Positions 35,577 through 45,124 are shown, numbered from the stretch's first letter. The stretch is 64,000 nucleotides of DNA from RDXT01 sp033762375 (GCA_033762375.1 JANRLQ010000004.1:13942-77941), one strand, 5' to 3'. Numbers and translations: made by a program. Notes: generated by a model not told the origin, from the sequence alone.

Positions 35577-36401
35577 ATGAAACATTTCACAAGGCTGACA
35601 CTGGGTATCCTGGCACTCTGTGCCGGTTGCGAAACCACCGTGGTGACCACCGAGGAGCCGCTCTCGGCAGTGGTAGCGGGTTTTTTAGTGGCTGGCGAAA
35701 ACACATTGCAGATTCGCCTCACAAGTACCATCCCCTACGATACCGTCGAAAACCCTGCTGTATATCTGGCTGATGCACAGCCTGTCCTTACAATCGCCAG
35801 CCAATCTTATCCCCTGACCTATACGGACAGTGGTTACTTTGAGCTGCGTGGCGTGCCGCTGACTGCCGGTGACTCCTGCCAGTTGTACTTCACCTTTGGC
35901 GATCAGGTGGTTTCAGCAGCGGCAAAGGTTCCGCCCAAGCCTGAGGGGCTGACGCTCTCCACCAGCAAAGTCTATATGTACCGGATCGAAGAGGGTTCTT
36001 TTGACATAGAGGCTCTCCAGGCCAATATGGAACAGGATCCGGTAGAAATTTCATGGTCACAGCCTGGCGATGCCTGGTTTGTTGTCTCCGTCCAAAATAC
36101 CGCTGCCGAGATAGACTGGGTCAGCACACTCCGCAGACCGGGGGACTCTACCCTGTACACACGTCTGAGCGAGGCAGAGATCAGCAGCTCGCTGGCCCTC
36201 CAGGCGGGGTTTGAGTTGCAGCAGTTTGGGCGGTACCGCGTCATCGTGTATCGGGTCAATCCAGAGTATGCGGCGATGCTGCTGGATACCGGCGGAGACG
36301 GATTTACGCTTGAAGAGCCGGTGACCAATATCGTCAATGGCAAGGGTCTTTTTACCTGCCTCAACAGCGATACGGCCTACTTTGAGGTGATTGAAAGATA
36401 A
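35577..36401 (+). CDS. DUF4249 lipoprotein, partner of TonB receptor
   Basis: 274-residue product with a lipoprotein signal (LCAGC about residue 15). The body shows the DUF4249 pattern: a beta-rich domain beginning SAVVAGFLVAGENTLQIRLTS, repeated beta strands and a YFEVIER end. DUF4249 proteins are typically encoded directly after TonB-dependent receptors in Bacteroidota, as here with a 7-bp gap, and are assumed to help capture the substrate at the cell surface, but their role is unproven. A second copy of the pair lies at 37762-41268. Confidence 0.83.
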   Translation: MKHFTRLTLGILALCAGCETTVVTTEEPLSAVVAGFLVAGENTLQIRLTSTIPYDTVENPAVYLADAQPVLTIASQSYPLTYTDSGYFELRGVPLTAGDSCQLYFTFGDQVVSAAAKVPPKPEGLTLSTSKVYMYRIEEGSFDIEALQANMEQDPVEISWSQPGDAWFVVSVQNTAAEIDWVSTLRRPGDSTLYTRLSEAEISSSLALQAGFELQQFGRYRVIVYRVNPEYAAMLLDTGGDGFTLEEPVTNIVNGKGLFTCLNSDTAYFEVIER

Positions 36402-36446
36402 GCGGCTGAGAGGGTCTGGGTATCTTTGTGTTTATGTTCATGTACG

Positions 36447-36472
36447 TCTCCTCCGGAACGCTCCGGAGGAGA
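36447..36472. terminator. Bidirectional hairpin between converging genes
   Basis: TCTCCTCCGGA and TCCGGAGGAGA form a perfect 11-bp stem with an ACGC loop, between the stop of the DUF4249 gene (+) and the end of the esterase gene (-). A short TTT follows on the plus strand. Confidence 0.7.
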
Positions 36473-36503
36473 TTTCTCCGAGGGGTATGGCGGAGTGTCG
36501 TGC

Positions 36504-37598
36504 TCAGGGCAATAACGCCCGAAAAAAAGGCTCCAGTTCTGCCGCCATCACACCATGATCCGCCACGCTGGGATGCCCCGTGCAGCCTTGAGCCTGCATA
36601 GGCAGAAACAGGTGCAAGGCCACGGGAGCGTCTTCAGGAAACAAGGCATCCACCCTCTGCTTGACGGCCACCAGGCACCGCTCCAGCTGGTCACGCCGCT
36701 CCCCTTCCAGCATGGGGCTGCTCAGGAGCGCGATCCGGGCCTGTGGGTAGTATCCTTTTACCTGCTGTACAAAAGCCACATATCGGCTCACGAAGGCCGC
36801 ACTGTCAAACGGCAGCCGGGGTTTGACCCCGTCACCCGCACTGAAGTCATTGGTGCCCAGGGCCAGGCTCACGATAGCGGGCTGGTACCGGCTGAAGTCC
36901 CAGCGCCGGGGGCTGTCCGCCTGAAAATCGCTCCGGTCGTACACGTCCGGCATGACGGGTCCGGCGCTGTTCCAGTTGCGGTATACCCCGATCCCGCTCG
37001 CGCTGCTGAGGATAAACCGGGCGCCGAGCCTGCGGGCTACCTGCGGGCCGTAGGCACCCCATGCATGGTGCTGGTCATGATAGGCCCCCTGACCGCAGGG
37101 TACCTCTGAGGGATCAGCGGCTGCGCCACAGGTGATGCTGTTGCCGATAAACTCAATCAGGGGTCCCGCAGGGACTTTGAGCGCCTTCAGGCGGCTGCCG
37201 CCTATTTCACGCAGGAAAACAGGGCCGGTATGGGCTTCGGTCGCTTTGTAGAGCCATACGGTATGTACCCCGTCGTCCGGCGCCTCTATGCGGTAGGCAC
37301 GTGGCCTGACGCCTGCTACCCGGATGCGCGTCTGATAGACACCATCCAGGGTGTATTGGAGATAATTGTGGGTGGCACGGGTATCCAGGTAAGCCCATAC
37401 CTCACAGGAAGTCCCCCGAAACCGAAACCCCACATGTGCCCCGGAACTGATCAGCTCGATATGATCCCGGTCTGTGAGTTCGTACCGCCCAACCGGAAAT
37501 AACGAAACGGCAGGCAGGATACCCTCAGGCCCGGATGCCCGGAGCCCTAACCAGCAGGGACCGAGCGCACTCAGCAGGAATAAAAACCGGAATTTCAT
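36504..37598 (-). CDS. SGNH/GDSL hydrolase with N-terminal jelly roll, CE2-like esterase
   Basis: Secreted esterase of 364 residues. A signal peptide starts at the N-terminus; the first ~150 residues form a carbohydrate-binding-like jelly-roll domain (VGFRFRGTSCEVWAYLDT). The hydrolase domain has the SGNH blocks: GNSITCGAA with the catalytic Ser, ASGIGVYRNW (Gly block), ALGTNDFSAGDG (Asn block) and GHPSVADHGVMA (catalytic His). This two-domain arrangement matches carbohydrate esterase family 2, which deacetylates plant polysaccharides, though the substrate is not proven. It is inverted between two TonB receptor/DUF4249 pairs, which suggests the locus may process an acylated substrate. Confidence 0.85.
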   Translation of the reverse strand: MKFRFLFLLSALGPCWLGLRASGPEGILPAVSLFPVGRYELTDRDHIELISSGAHVGFRFRGTSCEVWAYLDTRATHNYLQYTLDGVYQTRIRVAGVRPRAYRIEAPDDGVHTVWLYKATEAHTGPVFLREIGGSRLKALKVPAGPLIEFIGNSITCGAAADPSEVPCGQGAYHDQHHAWGAYGPQVARRLGARFILSSASGIGVYRNWNSAGPVMPDVYDRSDFQADSPRRWDFSRYQPAIVSLALGTNDFSAGDGVKPRLPFDSAAFVSRYVAFVQQVKGYYPQARIALLSSPMLEGERRDQLERCLVAVKQRVDALFPEDAPVALHLFLPMQAQGCTGHPSVADHGVMAAELEPFFRALLP

Positions 37599-37761
37599 GC
37601 TATTAAACCATTGTGCCGGACAACATACATAATTTTTGCATCAGAATGGCACAGGCAATTATTCGCCCATCCCGGCTGAATTCTCGACATCCGCAAGCTG
37701 CTGCCGCGACAACCCTGCCGTTATTACAGATAAGATTGACACCTACATTATCCCTGCGTGC

Positions 37762-40179
37762 ATGAAACAAGGTTACCCCCGGTTATGGATTTCGTTAGTA
37801 TGCCTGACAGCTCTTTGTAGGTTTGCCCCTTCTGTCATTGCACAGGCACCCGATACAGCTATTGTGGTAGGTGATCCTGCGCAGATGGTCCAGGATATCC
37901 CTGTGACCATCGCCGGCCGGGTATTTGATACCCGCGAAGACATCCCCATCCCGGGTATGGTCGTGTACATTGAAGGGCTGCCAGACACGGTAATTACCAA
38001 CCGGCTGGGCTTGTTTCTCATAGATGCGCCACCCGGACAACACCGCCTCCATGTGATGTATCGCCGGCTGGGATCAGGTCAGGTCGTAGTGGCCCTGACC
38101 GTACATACGACTGGCACGATCCAGGTAGGGGTACCACCGGAGGTATTCCAGATGGCCGCTGTGGAGATTGCTGCCCGAGCCAATGATGCCCATGTACAGC
38201 AGGTGACCTCCGGTGTGACGGCCATCAAGGCATCTGAGTTTCGGGCTATTCCGACCCTACTCGGCGAAATGGACGTGATCCGCTCCGTATTATTGCTGCC
38301 AGGTGTCACCAATACCGGCGAGGGTGCAGGTGGATTTAATGTCCGGGGCGGACGGGTAGATCAAAACCTGGTTTTGCTCGACGGGGCGCAGTTGTACAAC
38401 ACCTCTCACCTGCTGGGCTTCTTTTCGGTGTTTAATCCAGAGCTGATAGATCAGTTTACGCTGTACAAAGGGCATATCCCGGCCCGGTTTGGGGGGCGGC
38501 TTGCTTCTGTACTGGAAGTGGATCAAAAAGAAGGTGATTTTGACAAATGGACCTTTAGCGGCGGCTCAGGCCTGGTCAGCAGCCGGGCTCTCTTGCAGGG
38601 TCCCATCCGGCCCGGCAAAACAGCCATGCTCGCAGGAGTGCGGGGGGCCTACCCCACCTGGATCTTGCGGCAGGTCAAAAATGTCAATGTCCGGAACAGC
38701 AGTGCATTTTATTATGATGCAGATCTGGTCCTGAACCACCGGTTTAATGATAACAACCAGCTCTCTGTGGCCTATCACGGGGGGCAAGACCGGTTCAGGT
38801 ACAGCAATAGCCTGGGCACCGGCTGGGACAGCCACCTGCTCCGGGCCCGGTGGCGGCATATTCTCGCCGACGGCAAAGGTCTGTCCACCTTCACAGCCGC
38901 CAGCGGCACCTATACCAACCGGCTTGACGACCTGACGGGGGTGGATGCCGGGCGCCTCACCAATGGTATGCAGTACCTCCAGCTCAAAGAGCACCTGAGC
39001 GGCTCCGCGGGTACCCGACACACGCTGAATGGAGGCATTGACATGGTCCTGTACCGTCCGCGGGATGAAACCGTCGAGCCATTGGGCACCACGTCTGGCC
39101 GGGTAGCGGATCAGCTTCCCAAAACCCGGGGCCTGGAGCTCGGTGTGTACGCCGAGGATGAAATCCGGGTCACTGCCAGGCTCGGGGTTGTGCTTGGGGT
39201 GCGATACTCGTACTTCCAGGAGATGGGCCCCGGAGATCGGTATATCTATGCTGAGGGGCTTGCCCGGACGCCGGAGCGGATTACAGATACCCTGAGTTAT
39301 AGTCCCTGGGCGGTCATGCAGGCCTACGGCGGACTGGAGCCGCGGTTCTCCCTTCGGCAGGCGCTGAGTGCGACCCAGGCACTCAAACTCTCCTACAGCC
39401 GCACCCGGCAGTATGTACACCTGATCTCAAACTCCGCAGCGCCCGCCCCGATAGACATCTGGCAGATGAGCGGCCGCTACATACCGCCGCAGGTCGGGGA
39501 CAATCTTTCGCTGGGATATTATCACAATTTCCGGCAGAATGTCTGGGAAACCGTCCTGGAGGTGTTTGCCCGCCGGTCACAGGGGCTCGTGGCCTACAAG
39601 GATTTTGCTCAGCTCCTGCTCAATGATCACCTGGAAACCGAGCTGCTCACCGGCCTGGGATATGCCTATGGCGGTGAGTTGCTGATCAAGCGCACCCGCG
39701 GAACCCTGACAGGCTGGCTGGGATATGCCTATACCCGCTCTGTCATGCAGGTAGCCGGCCCCACGGAGGAGGAGCGCATCAACCAGGGTGAATGGTTTCC
39801 GGCAGACTATGACCAGCCCCATCAGCTTAATATTGTCACCAATCTCCGCGTGGGGAAAAACAGCTCGCTGGGCCTCAATGCCGTCTACCACAGCGGCAGG
39901 CCCTACACGCCGCTGGTGTCCAGCTATTATGCCGGACAGACCGCCGTACCTGATTTTGCAGACCGGAATGCAGGCCGGATTCCGGACTATTACCGGCTGG
40001 ATTTTTCGGTCACCTTTGGGGATGTCTTCAAAGGCTGGAAAGACGACCTGAATTTTTCGCTGTACAATGTCCTGGCCCGCAAAAACCCCTACTCGGTGTA
40101 TTTCCTGCGCCAGTCTGCCATCAAACTGTCTGTCCTGGGTGCTGCTTTTCCTTCCCTCACGTACAATGTTTACTTCTGA
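37762..40179 (+). CDS. TonB-dependent outer-membrane receptor, second copy
   Basis: 805-residue receptor with a signal peptide (ending near VIAQ) and a CarboxypepD_reg-like N-terminal domain (ITIAGRVFDTREDIPIPGMV about residues 50-70). The plug contains GGFNVRGGRVDQNLVLLDGAQL and IDQFTLYKGHIPARFGGRLAS; the barrel ends with aromatic strands (SLTYNVYF). There is no STN domain, in contrast to the first receptor. The DUF4249 gene starts 6 bp after its stop. The two receptor/DUF4249 pairs look like diverged duplicates with the same layout. Substrate unknown. Confidence 0.93.
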   Translation: MKQGYPRLWISLVCLTALCRFAPSVIAQAPDTAIVVGDPAQMVQDIPVTIAGRVFDTREDIPIPGMVVYIEGLPDTVITNRLGLFLIDAPPGQHRLHVMYRRLGSGQVVVALTVHTTGTIQVGVPPEVFQMAAVEIAARANDAHVQQVTSGVTAIKASEFRAIPTLLGEMDVIRSVLLLPGVTNTGEGAGGFNVRGGRVDQNLVLLDGAQLYNTSHLLGFFSVFNPELIDQFTLYKGHIPARFGGRLASVLEVDQKEGDFDKWTFSGGSGLVSSRALLQGPIRPGKTAMLAGVRGAYPTWILRQVKNVNVRNSSAFYYDADLVLNHRFNDNNQLSVAYHGGQDRFRYSNSLGTGWDSHLLRARWRHILADGKGLSTFTAASGTYTNRLDDLTGVDAGRLTNGMQYLQLKEHLSGSAGTRHTLNGGIDMVLYRPRDETVEPLGTTSGRVADQLPKTRGLELGVYAEDEIRVTARLGVVLGVRYSYFQEMGPGDRYIYAEGLARTPERITDTLSYSPWAVMQAYGGLEPRFSLRQALSATQALKLSYSRTRQYVHLISNSAAPAPIDIWQMSGRYIPPQVGDNLSLGYYHNFRQNVWETVLEVFARRSQGLVAYKDFAQLLLNDHLETELLTGLGYAYGGELLIKRTRGTLTGWLGYAYTRSVMQVAGPTEEERINQGEWFPADYDQPHQLNIVTNLRVGKNSSLGLNAVYHSGRPYTPLVSSYYAGQTAVPDFADRNAGRIPDYYRLDFSVTFGDVFKGWKDDLNFSLYNVLARKNPYSVYFLRQSAIKLSVLGAAFPSLTYNVYF

Positions 40180-40185
40180 TCCGGC

Positions 40186-41268
40186 ATGTTGTTACTGAAA
40201 CTTACCTCCCATATCCGGCTCACCCTGCTCCAGGCAGGCTGGATGATGATCCTGCTCACGACAGTACAGTGTACGGAAATTTTGCCCCCGGTGCAGGACC
40301 GGATAGGCGGGCGGGTCATTATCTATGGCCAGATCACCCCGTCGGCGGGTCCGCACTATGTCAGGATCAGCACGACGGCACCGTATGCCCGGATTCCGCT
40401 GCCCGAAGAAGGCGCCACTGTCACCATCGTGGATGACCTGGGCAACCGGGAAGTGTATCAGGAAGAAGGCAGCGGGAAATACCGGCTGGAGGGGACAACG
40501 GTCAGGGGTGCCACGGGGCGCAGCTACCATATCGAAGTGACCCTGGCCGATGGTCGGCAGTATTACTCTGAGCCGGAGGAAATACAAGTGCTCACGGCCC
40601 GTGACTCGGGGTATTTTGAGCCCCGGATTGTGCCGGGTACGGTGGAAAACCTGCCTTTTGTCTCCAATCAGAAATTACGGGTCTATGCAGATACTGAAAT
40701 CCCGGCCGGAAGCCCCGCGCAACTCCTGCGCTGGACGGTCGAGGAGGTTTATATCTTTGAGCCGACTAATTTTCCGGATCCCTTCAACTCCATTCCACCC
40801 CCCTGTTATGTTTTTGGATACCCCAATGCGCAGAAGGTGAGTTTGTTTGACGGCGAACGCCTCAGTACCAACCGGATCGAAAAACAACTCCTCGTGGAGC
40901 GGCCCATAGACCAGTCATTTCGGTCCCGGCATTATTTTAATGTCAGTGTCCAGTCCATCACCCGGCGTTGTTTTACCTATTGGACCCAGGTCAATCAGGT
41001 ATCCAACCTCTCCGGCTCTATCTTTGACACCCCGCCTGCTACCATCCAGGGCAATATCTACCAGGAAGGCGACCGGGATGCCAGGGTGCTGGGGTATTTT
41101 GAGGCAATAGCTACCGATACGACCCGTTTTTTTGTAGTGCCGGGGTATCTGCCTGTCCGCATACCCGACGACTGCGAGTTTCTGTTCTCGCGATACAATT
41201 ACCCGCCTGAATGTCTGGATTGTCTGACCCTGCCCAACAGCAGTTATATTGCCCCGCCGTACTTCTGA
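40186..41268 (+). CDS. DUF4249 family protein, second copy
   Basis: 360-residue product beginning with a hydrophobic signal and a possible lipobox near residue 29 (TTVQC). The DUF4249 body has ITPSAGPHYVRISTTAPYARI and the Tyr/Phe-rich end. The stop is followed by a hairpin that also serves carB. It is longer than the copy at 35577-36401 (274). Starts 6 bp after the TonB receptor stop, so co-transcribed with it. Confidence 0.85.
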   Translation: MLLLKLTSHIRLTLLQAGWMMILLTTVQCTEILPPVQDRIGGRVIIYGQITPSAGPHYVRISTTAPYARIPLPEEGATVTIVDDLGNREVYQEEGSGKYRLEGTTVRGATGRSYHIEVTLADGRQYYSEPEEIQVLTARDSGYFEPRIVPGTVENLPFVSNQKLRVYADTEIPAGSPAQLLRWTVEEVYIFEPTNFPDPFNSIPPPCYVFGYPNAQKVSLFDGERLSTNRIEKQLLVERPIDQSFRSRHYFNVSVQSITRRCFTYWTQVNQVSNLSGSIFDTPPATIQGNIYQEGDRDARVLGYFEAIATDTTRFFVVPGYLPVRIPDDCEFLFSRYNYPPECLDCLTLPNSSYIAPPYF

Positions 41269-41337
41269 GGAAAACATAAGGAGCAGATAAGCAGCCTGGT
41301 TGGTGTTTCACCTGATGCCGGCGGCCATACAACACAA

Positions 41338-41360
41338 CAGGCAGCCCGGAGGGCTGCCTG
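41338..41360. terminator. Bidirectional terminator hairpin
   Basis: CAGGCAGCCC and GGGCTGCCTG form a perfect 10-bp stem with a 3-nt GGA loop between the converging DUF4249 and carB genes. No long T tract follows on either side. Confidence 0.65.
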
Positions 41361-41390
41361 CAACTTATAGCGGGTGATCCTACACTCGTC

Positions 41391-44204
41391 CTACCGGGAG
41401 AGGTACATGTTGCGCTCATTGTAGGCCTTGACAAAAAACGGATCCTGGAGGTCCTTGATAAAATAGATGGCCTCGCCGGTAGATTTCATCTCGGGCCCGA
41501 GGGCCTTGTCCACGCCGGGGAATTTATCAAAGGAAAACACGGGTACTTTGATCGCGTACCCCTCAAGTTTGGGCTCAAACGTGAAGTCCCGCAACTTATG
41601 CGTGCCGAGCATGACCTTGGTGGCATAGTTGACGTAGGGGATCTGGTGCGCCTTGGCGATAAACGGTACCGTGCGGGAGGCCCGTGGATTGGCTTCGATC
41701 ACATAGACCGTATCATTTTTGATCGCAAACTGGATGTTGATCAGCCCCTTGACCTGGAGTGCCAGTGCCAGGGTGCGGCTGATGTCTTCCATGTCCTTCA
41801 GGTTTTTAGGGCTGAGGTCAAAGGGCGGCAGTACGGCCATAGAGTCTCCGGAGTGAATACCCGCCGGCTCGATATGCTCCATCATCCCGATGATCTGGAC
41901 CTCCTCTCCATCACAGATGGCATCTACTTCTGTTTCGATCCCGCCATCCAGAAAGTGATCCACCAGCACCTTGTTGCCGGGGACGTCGCTGAGGATTTTG
42001 ATCACGTGACTCGTGAGCTCCTCATCGTTGATGACGATCCGCATATTTTGGCCGCCGAGTACATAGGAGGGCCGCACCAGTACGGGATATCCTACCCGGT
42101 GTGCAATAGCGAGGGCTTCTTCTGCATTTTCTGCCATCCCAAAATCAGGATACGGGATGCCCAGGTCACGCAGCAGCCCGGAGAACCGTCCCCGCTCCTC
42201 GGCGATGTCCATATTGTCAAAGCTGGTACCCAGGATCGGAATCCCGTACCGGTCCATCTTCTCAGCCAGCTTCAGGGCTGTCTGCCCGCCGAGCTGTACG
42301 ATGACACCCTCGGGTTTTTCGTGCTGGATGATGTCGTAGATATGCTCCCAAAATACCGGCTCAAAATACAGCTTGTCTGAAATGCTGAAGTCTGTCGAAA
42401 CCGTCTCCGGGTTACAGTTGATCATGACCGTCTCAAACCCTTCCTGCCGGGCTGCCAGTACGCCATGTACACAACTGTAGTCAAACTCAATCCCCTGCCC
42501 GATGCGGTTGGGGCCAGAGCCGAATACCACTACCTTACGGCGGTCGGAGACCACGGACTCATTGTCGGCATCAAAGGTAGAATAGTAGTAGGGGGTAGCT
42601 GCCTTAAACTCTGCGGCACAGGTATCTACGAGTTTGTACACGCGCCTGATGTCGAGTTGCTGGCGGCGGGTATATACCTCGCTCTCCAGGCAGTTGAGCA
42701 GGTGTGCGATCTGGCGGTCGGCATAGCCATTTTTCTTGGCTTCCATCAGCACCTCACGGGGCAGGTTGGCGATCTGGTACCGGGCGATTTCTTTTTCGAG
42801 CTGGACGAGGTATTCTATCTCCCGGAGGAACCACATATCAATTTTGGTGGCCTCGTAGATGTCCTTGAGGGGTACCCCGAGGTGCATGGCATCCTTGACA
42901 TGGAAAATCCGGTTCCAGGACGGCTCGCGCAGGCTGCGCATAATCGCCTGAAGGTCACGGAGTTCTCTGCCGTCAGCTCCCATTCCGTTGCGTTTGATTT
43001 CCAGTGACTGGGCTGCTTTCTGGAGGGCTTCATTAAAGCTGCGCCCGATACCCATGACCTCGCCCACGGACTTCATCTGGAGGCCCAGGCGGCGGTCTGC
43101 TCCATGAAATTTGTCAAAGTTCCAGCGGGGAATCTTCACGATCACATAGTCCAGGCTCGGCTCAAAAAACGCGGAGGTGGTTTTGGTGATCTGGTTGGGT
43201 AGTTCGTCGAGGTGGTAACCTACGGCCAGCTTGGCAGCAATCCGTGCGATAGGATATCCCGTAGCCTTGGAGGCCAGGGCCGAGGAGCGTGATACCCGTG
43301 GGTTGATCTCGATGATGAGAATCTGGGCATCCTTGGGATTGAGACAAAACTGGACATTACACCCGCCTGCAAACTCACCCAGCTCATCCAGTACCCGGAA
43401 AGCCATGTCCCGCATACGCTGATAGACTGTGTCGGGCAGGGTCATGGCGGGGGCTACGGTGATAGAATCTCCGGTGTGGATCCCCATGGGGTCCACGTTT
43501 TCGATGGTACAGATCACGATCTTATTGCCAGCCATGTCCCGCATGACCTCAAGCTCATATTCTTTCCAGCCAAATACACTCTGCTCGATCAGCACCTCGT
43601 GGATAGGACTGGCCTGAAGGCCCCGGGTGAGCAGGTGATCGTACTCGCGGGGGTCCTGTACAAAAGCGCCTCCGGTACCCCCGAGGGTGAAGGAAGGCCG
43701 GATCACCAGGGGAAAGCCGATCCGCTGGGCGATTTCTTTGCCTTTGAGGAATGAGTTGGCGACCTCAGCCGGTGCCGTGGGAATGCCCATCTCCTCCATC
43801 GCTACCCGAAACAGCTCGCGGTCCTCTGCTTTTTTGATCGCCTTGATGTCCGACCCGATGATACGGACTCCGTATTTTTTCCAGATACCCGCCTTGTCAC
43901 AGTTGATACAGAGGTTGAGGGCGGTCTGGCCCCCCATTGTCGGCAGCACAGCATCTATCTGCTGCTGCTGGAGGATATGCTCGATAGAGGTTATATCCAG
44001 GGGCAGGAGGTAAATATCATCCGCCGTCACGGGATCCGTCATGATCGTGGCGGGGTTGGAGTTGATCAGGACTACCCGGATCCCTTCCTCTTTGAGGGCC
44101 AGGGCAGCCTGGGACCCGGAGTAGTCAAACTCACAGGCCTGGCCGATCACAATGGGCCCGCTCCCAATGATGAGGACAGAACGGATAGAGGCGTCAAGTG
44201 GCAT
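41391..44204 (-). CDS. carB: Carbamoyl-phosphate synthase large subunit, lacking the MGS domain
   Basis: Catalyses ATP-dependent formation of carbamoyl phosphate for arginine and pyrimidine synthesis, together with the small amidotransferase subunit. The 937-residue product has the two ATP-grasp halves: the first with SGPIVIGQACEFDYSGSQA and PTMGGQTALNLCI, the second with GSGPNRIGQGIEFDYSC and VQLGGQTALKLAEKM. It ends about 20 residues past LGPEMKSTGEAIYFI, where the E. coli enzyme (1073 residues) continues into the methylglyoxal-synthase-like allosteric domain. So it should lack UMP/ornithine control. Shortened CarB of this size occurs in Bacteroidota. No carA is adjacent. Ends at a hairpin shared with the converging gene. 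Confidence 0.95.
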   Translation of the reverse strand: MPLDASIRSVLIIGSGPIVIGQACEFDYSGSQAALALKEEGIRVVLINSNPATIMTDPVTADDIYLLPLDITSIEHILQQQQIDAVLPTMGGQTALNLCINCDKAGIWKKYGVRIIGSDIKAIKKAEDRELFRVAMEEMGIPTAPAEVANSFLKGKEIAQRIGFPLVIRPSFTLGGTGGAFVQDPREYDHLLTRGLQASPIHEVLIEQSVFGWKEYELEVMRDMAGNKIVICTIENVDPMGIHTGDSITVAPAMTLPDTVYQRMRDMAFRVLDELGEFAGGCNVQFCLNPKDAQILIIEINPRVSRSSALASKATGYPIARIAAKLAVGYHLDELPNQITKTTSAFFEPSLDYVIVKIPRWNFDKFHGADRRLGLQMKSVGEVMGIGRSFNEALQKAAQSLEIKRNGMGADGRELRDLQAIMRSLREPSWNRIFHVKDAMHLGVPLKDIYEATKIDMWFLREIEYLVQLEKEIARYQIANLPREVLMEAKKNGYADRQIAHLLNCLESEVYTRRQQLDIRRVYKLVDTCAAEFKAATPYYYSTFDADNESVVSDRRKVVVFGSGPNRIGQGIEFDYSCVHGVLAARQEGFETVMINCNPETVSTDFSISDKLYFEPVFWEHIYDIIQHEKPEGVIVQLGGQTALKLAEKMDRYGIPILGTSFDNMDIAEERGRFSGLLRDLGIPYPDFGMAENAEEALAIAHRVGYPVLVRPSYVLGGQNMRIVINDEELTSHVIKILSDVPGNKVLVDHFLDGGIETEVDAICDGEEVQIIGMMEHIEPAGIHSGDSMAVLPPFDLSPKNLKDMEDISRTLALALQVKGLINIQFAIKNDTVYVIEANPRASRTVPFIAKAHQIPYVNYATKVMLGTHKLRDFTFEPKLEGYAIKVPVFSFDKFPGVDKALGPEMKSTGEAIYFIKDLQDPFFVKAYNERNMYLSR

Positions 44205-44394
44205 GGTTTATTGAAATTTGCCGCGAATATAGTATTTTTTCAGGTATGATGGGGGGGTGTGGAAAAGGAATAGGCGGATGGTTGATTTTTTGCCAGGGAA
44301 TATCTCCCTCAGGCTGGTGGACCATACCTGGGCAAAACGGGGGCAGGAACGCTAGTATGGTTATAATCAGCCGATTAAGCCAGATATCCGCCGA

Positions 44395-44727
44395 TCAGCT
44401 GTGCCAGGCTGTCTGCTGCTCAAAAGACTCCATTACTTGAATCGTGAGGTCTTCGCCTCCCCGGATATTTGTCACCAATGACCAGATGGTATAAATCGGC
44501 CCCCAGGGTATCCCCCACCATCCTAACAGCAACGAAATCAGGCTGTAAGGCAACCCCTTAACAAAGGCAGACTCGTCAGCGCGGATAAAGTAAATATCGG
44601 TCGGATGTTTAAATGTCATTACCAGGATCGAAATACAGTATTCGAATGTGACAAATTTGCCGCCACGATTTACCTCCTCCTGGATCTGTTCGATCGTAAG
44701 CCCTTCGATATGTTTGATAGTGGCCAT
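44395..44727 (-). CDS. Small conserved hypothetical protein with membrane segment
   Basis: 110 residues. The N-terminal soluble part reads IEGLTIEQIQEEVNRGGKFV and FIRADESAFVKGLPYS, followed by a hydrophobic, Trp-rich segment (LISLLLGWWGIPWGPIYTIW) that could lie in or on the membrane. I recognise the pattern as a widespread uncharacterised family but cannot assign a function. It stands alone, on the same strand as carB (start 190 bp away), with noncoding DNA upstream. Confidence 0.7.
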   Translation of the reverse strand: MATIKHIEGLTIEQIQEEVNRGGKFVTFEYCISILVMTFKHPTDIYFIRADESAFVKGLPYSLISLLLGWWGIPWGPIYTIWSLVTNIRGGEDLTIQVMESFEQQTAWHS

Positions 44728-44872
44728 TGTACTATGTTACAGATTATCGGGTGAATATATCCTCATTGTTTCAAAAAAATCAATACAATCCATCAAGTAT
44801 GAAATAATTTAATTTCAGCATAACAAAATACGACATCTTGTGCGGCAGACTGTCTCCATTGAACAGCATAAT

Positions 44873-44896
44873 AAAGGCCCGGTAGCCCGGGCCTTT
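44873..44896. terminator. Orphan perfect hairpin
   Basis: AAAGGCCCGG pairs exactly with CCGGGCCTTT (10 bp) around a TAGC loop. Both strands start the stem with A and end it with T runs, so it works as a terminator in either direction, but no identified gene ends here. It may belong to a lost gene or small transcript. Confidence 0.6.
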
Positions 44897-44930
44897 ACCA
44901 TACATAGTAGGAAAAATCAACCCAATAAAA

Positions 44931-45124
44931 AAGGTGTCATGGTTGTAACTGTAGGAACTCAACGGTTGTATTGTGTCTTGTCAGCGGGAGATTTGTCCAT
45001 AAAGCTGAAGTCGTGAGCAGGGCCGGGGTGTCAAAGGGAAAATGATCCTCCGATAAAAGTGTCATGGTTGGAACTGTAGGAACTCGACGGTTGTATTGTG
45101 TTGTAAGCGGCGGAAAATTTGTCC
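44931..45124. repeat. Two imperfect direct repeats of about 68 bp
   Basis: Copy 1 (44931-44998) and copy 2 (45056-45124) share the run GTGTCATGGTTG, ACTGTAGGAACTC and ACGGTTGTATTGTGT and continue to ATTTGTCC, with a period of about 125 bp. Differences are mostly single-base changes and small indels. Each contains the palindrome CAACGGTTG or its near copy. Neither is coding. Origin unknown. Confidence 0.75.

Noticed and set aside
36421..36428. TATCTTTG as a promoter
   Set aside because: No TTG lies at 19-23 bp upstream and it is inside the converging-gene gap before a terminator hairpin; probably chance.
44931..45124. CRISPR array
   Set aside because: Only two copies, each longer (~68 bp) than a CRISPR repeat, with indels between them and a period of about 125 bp; no cas genes in the window.
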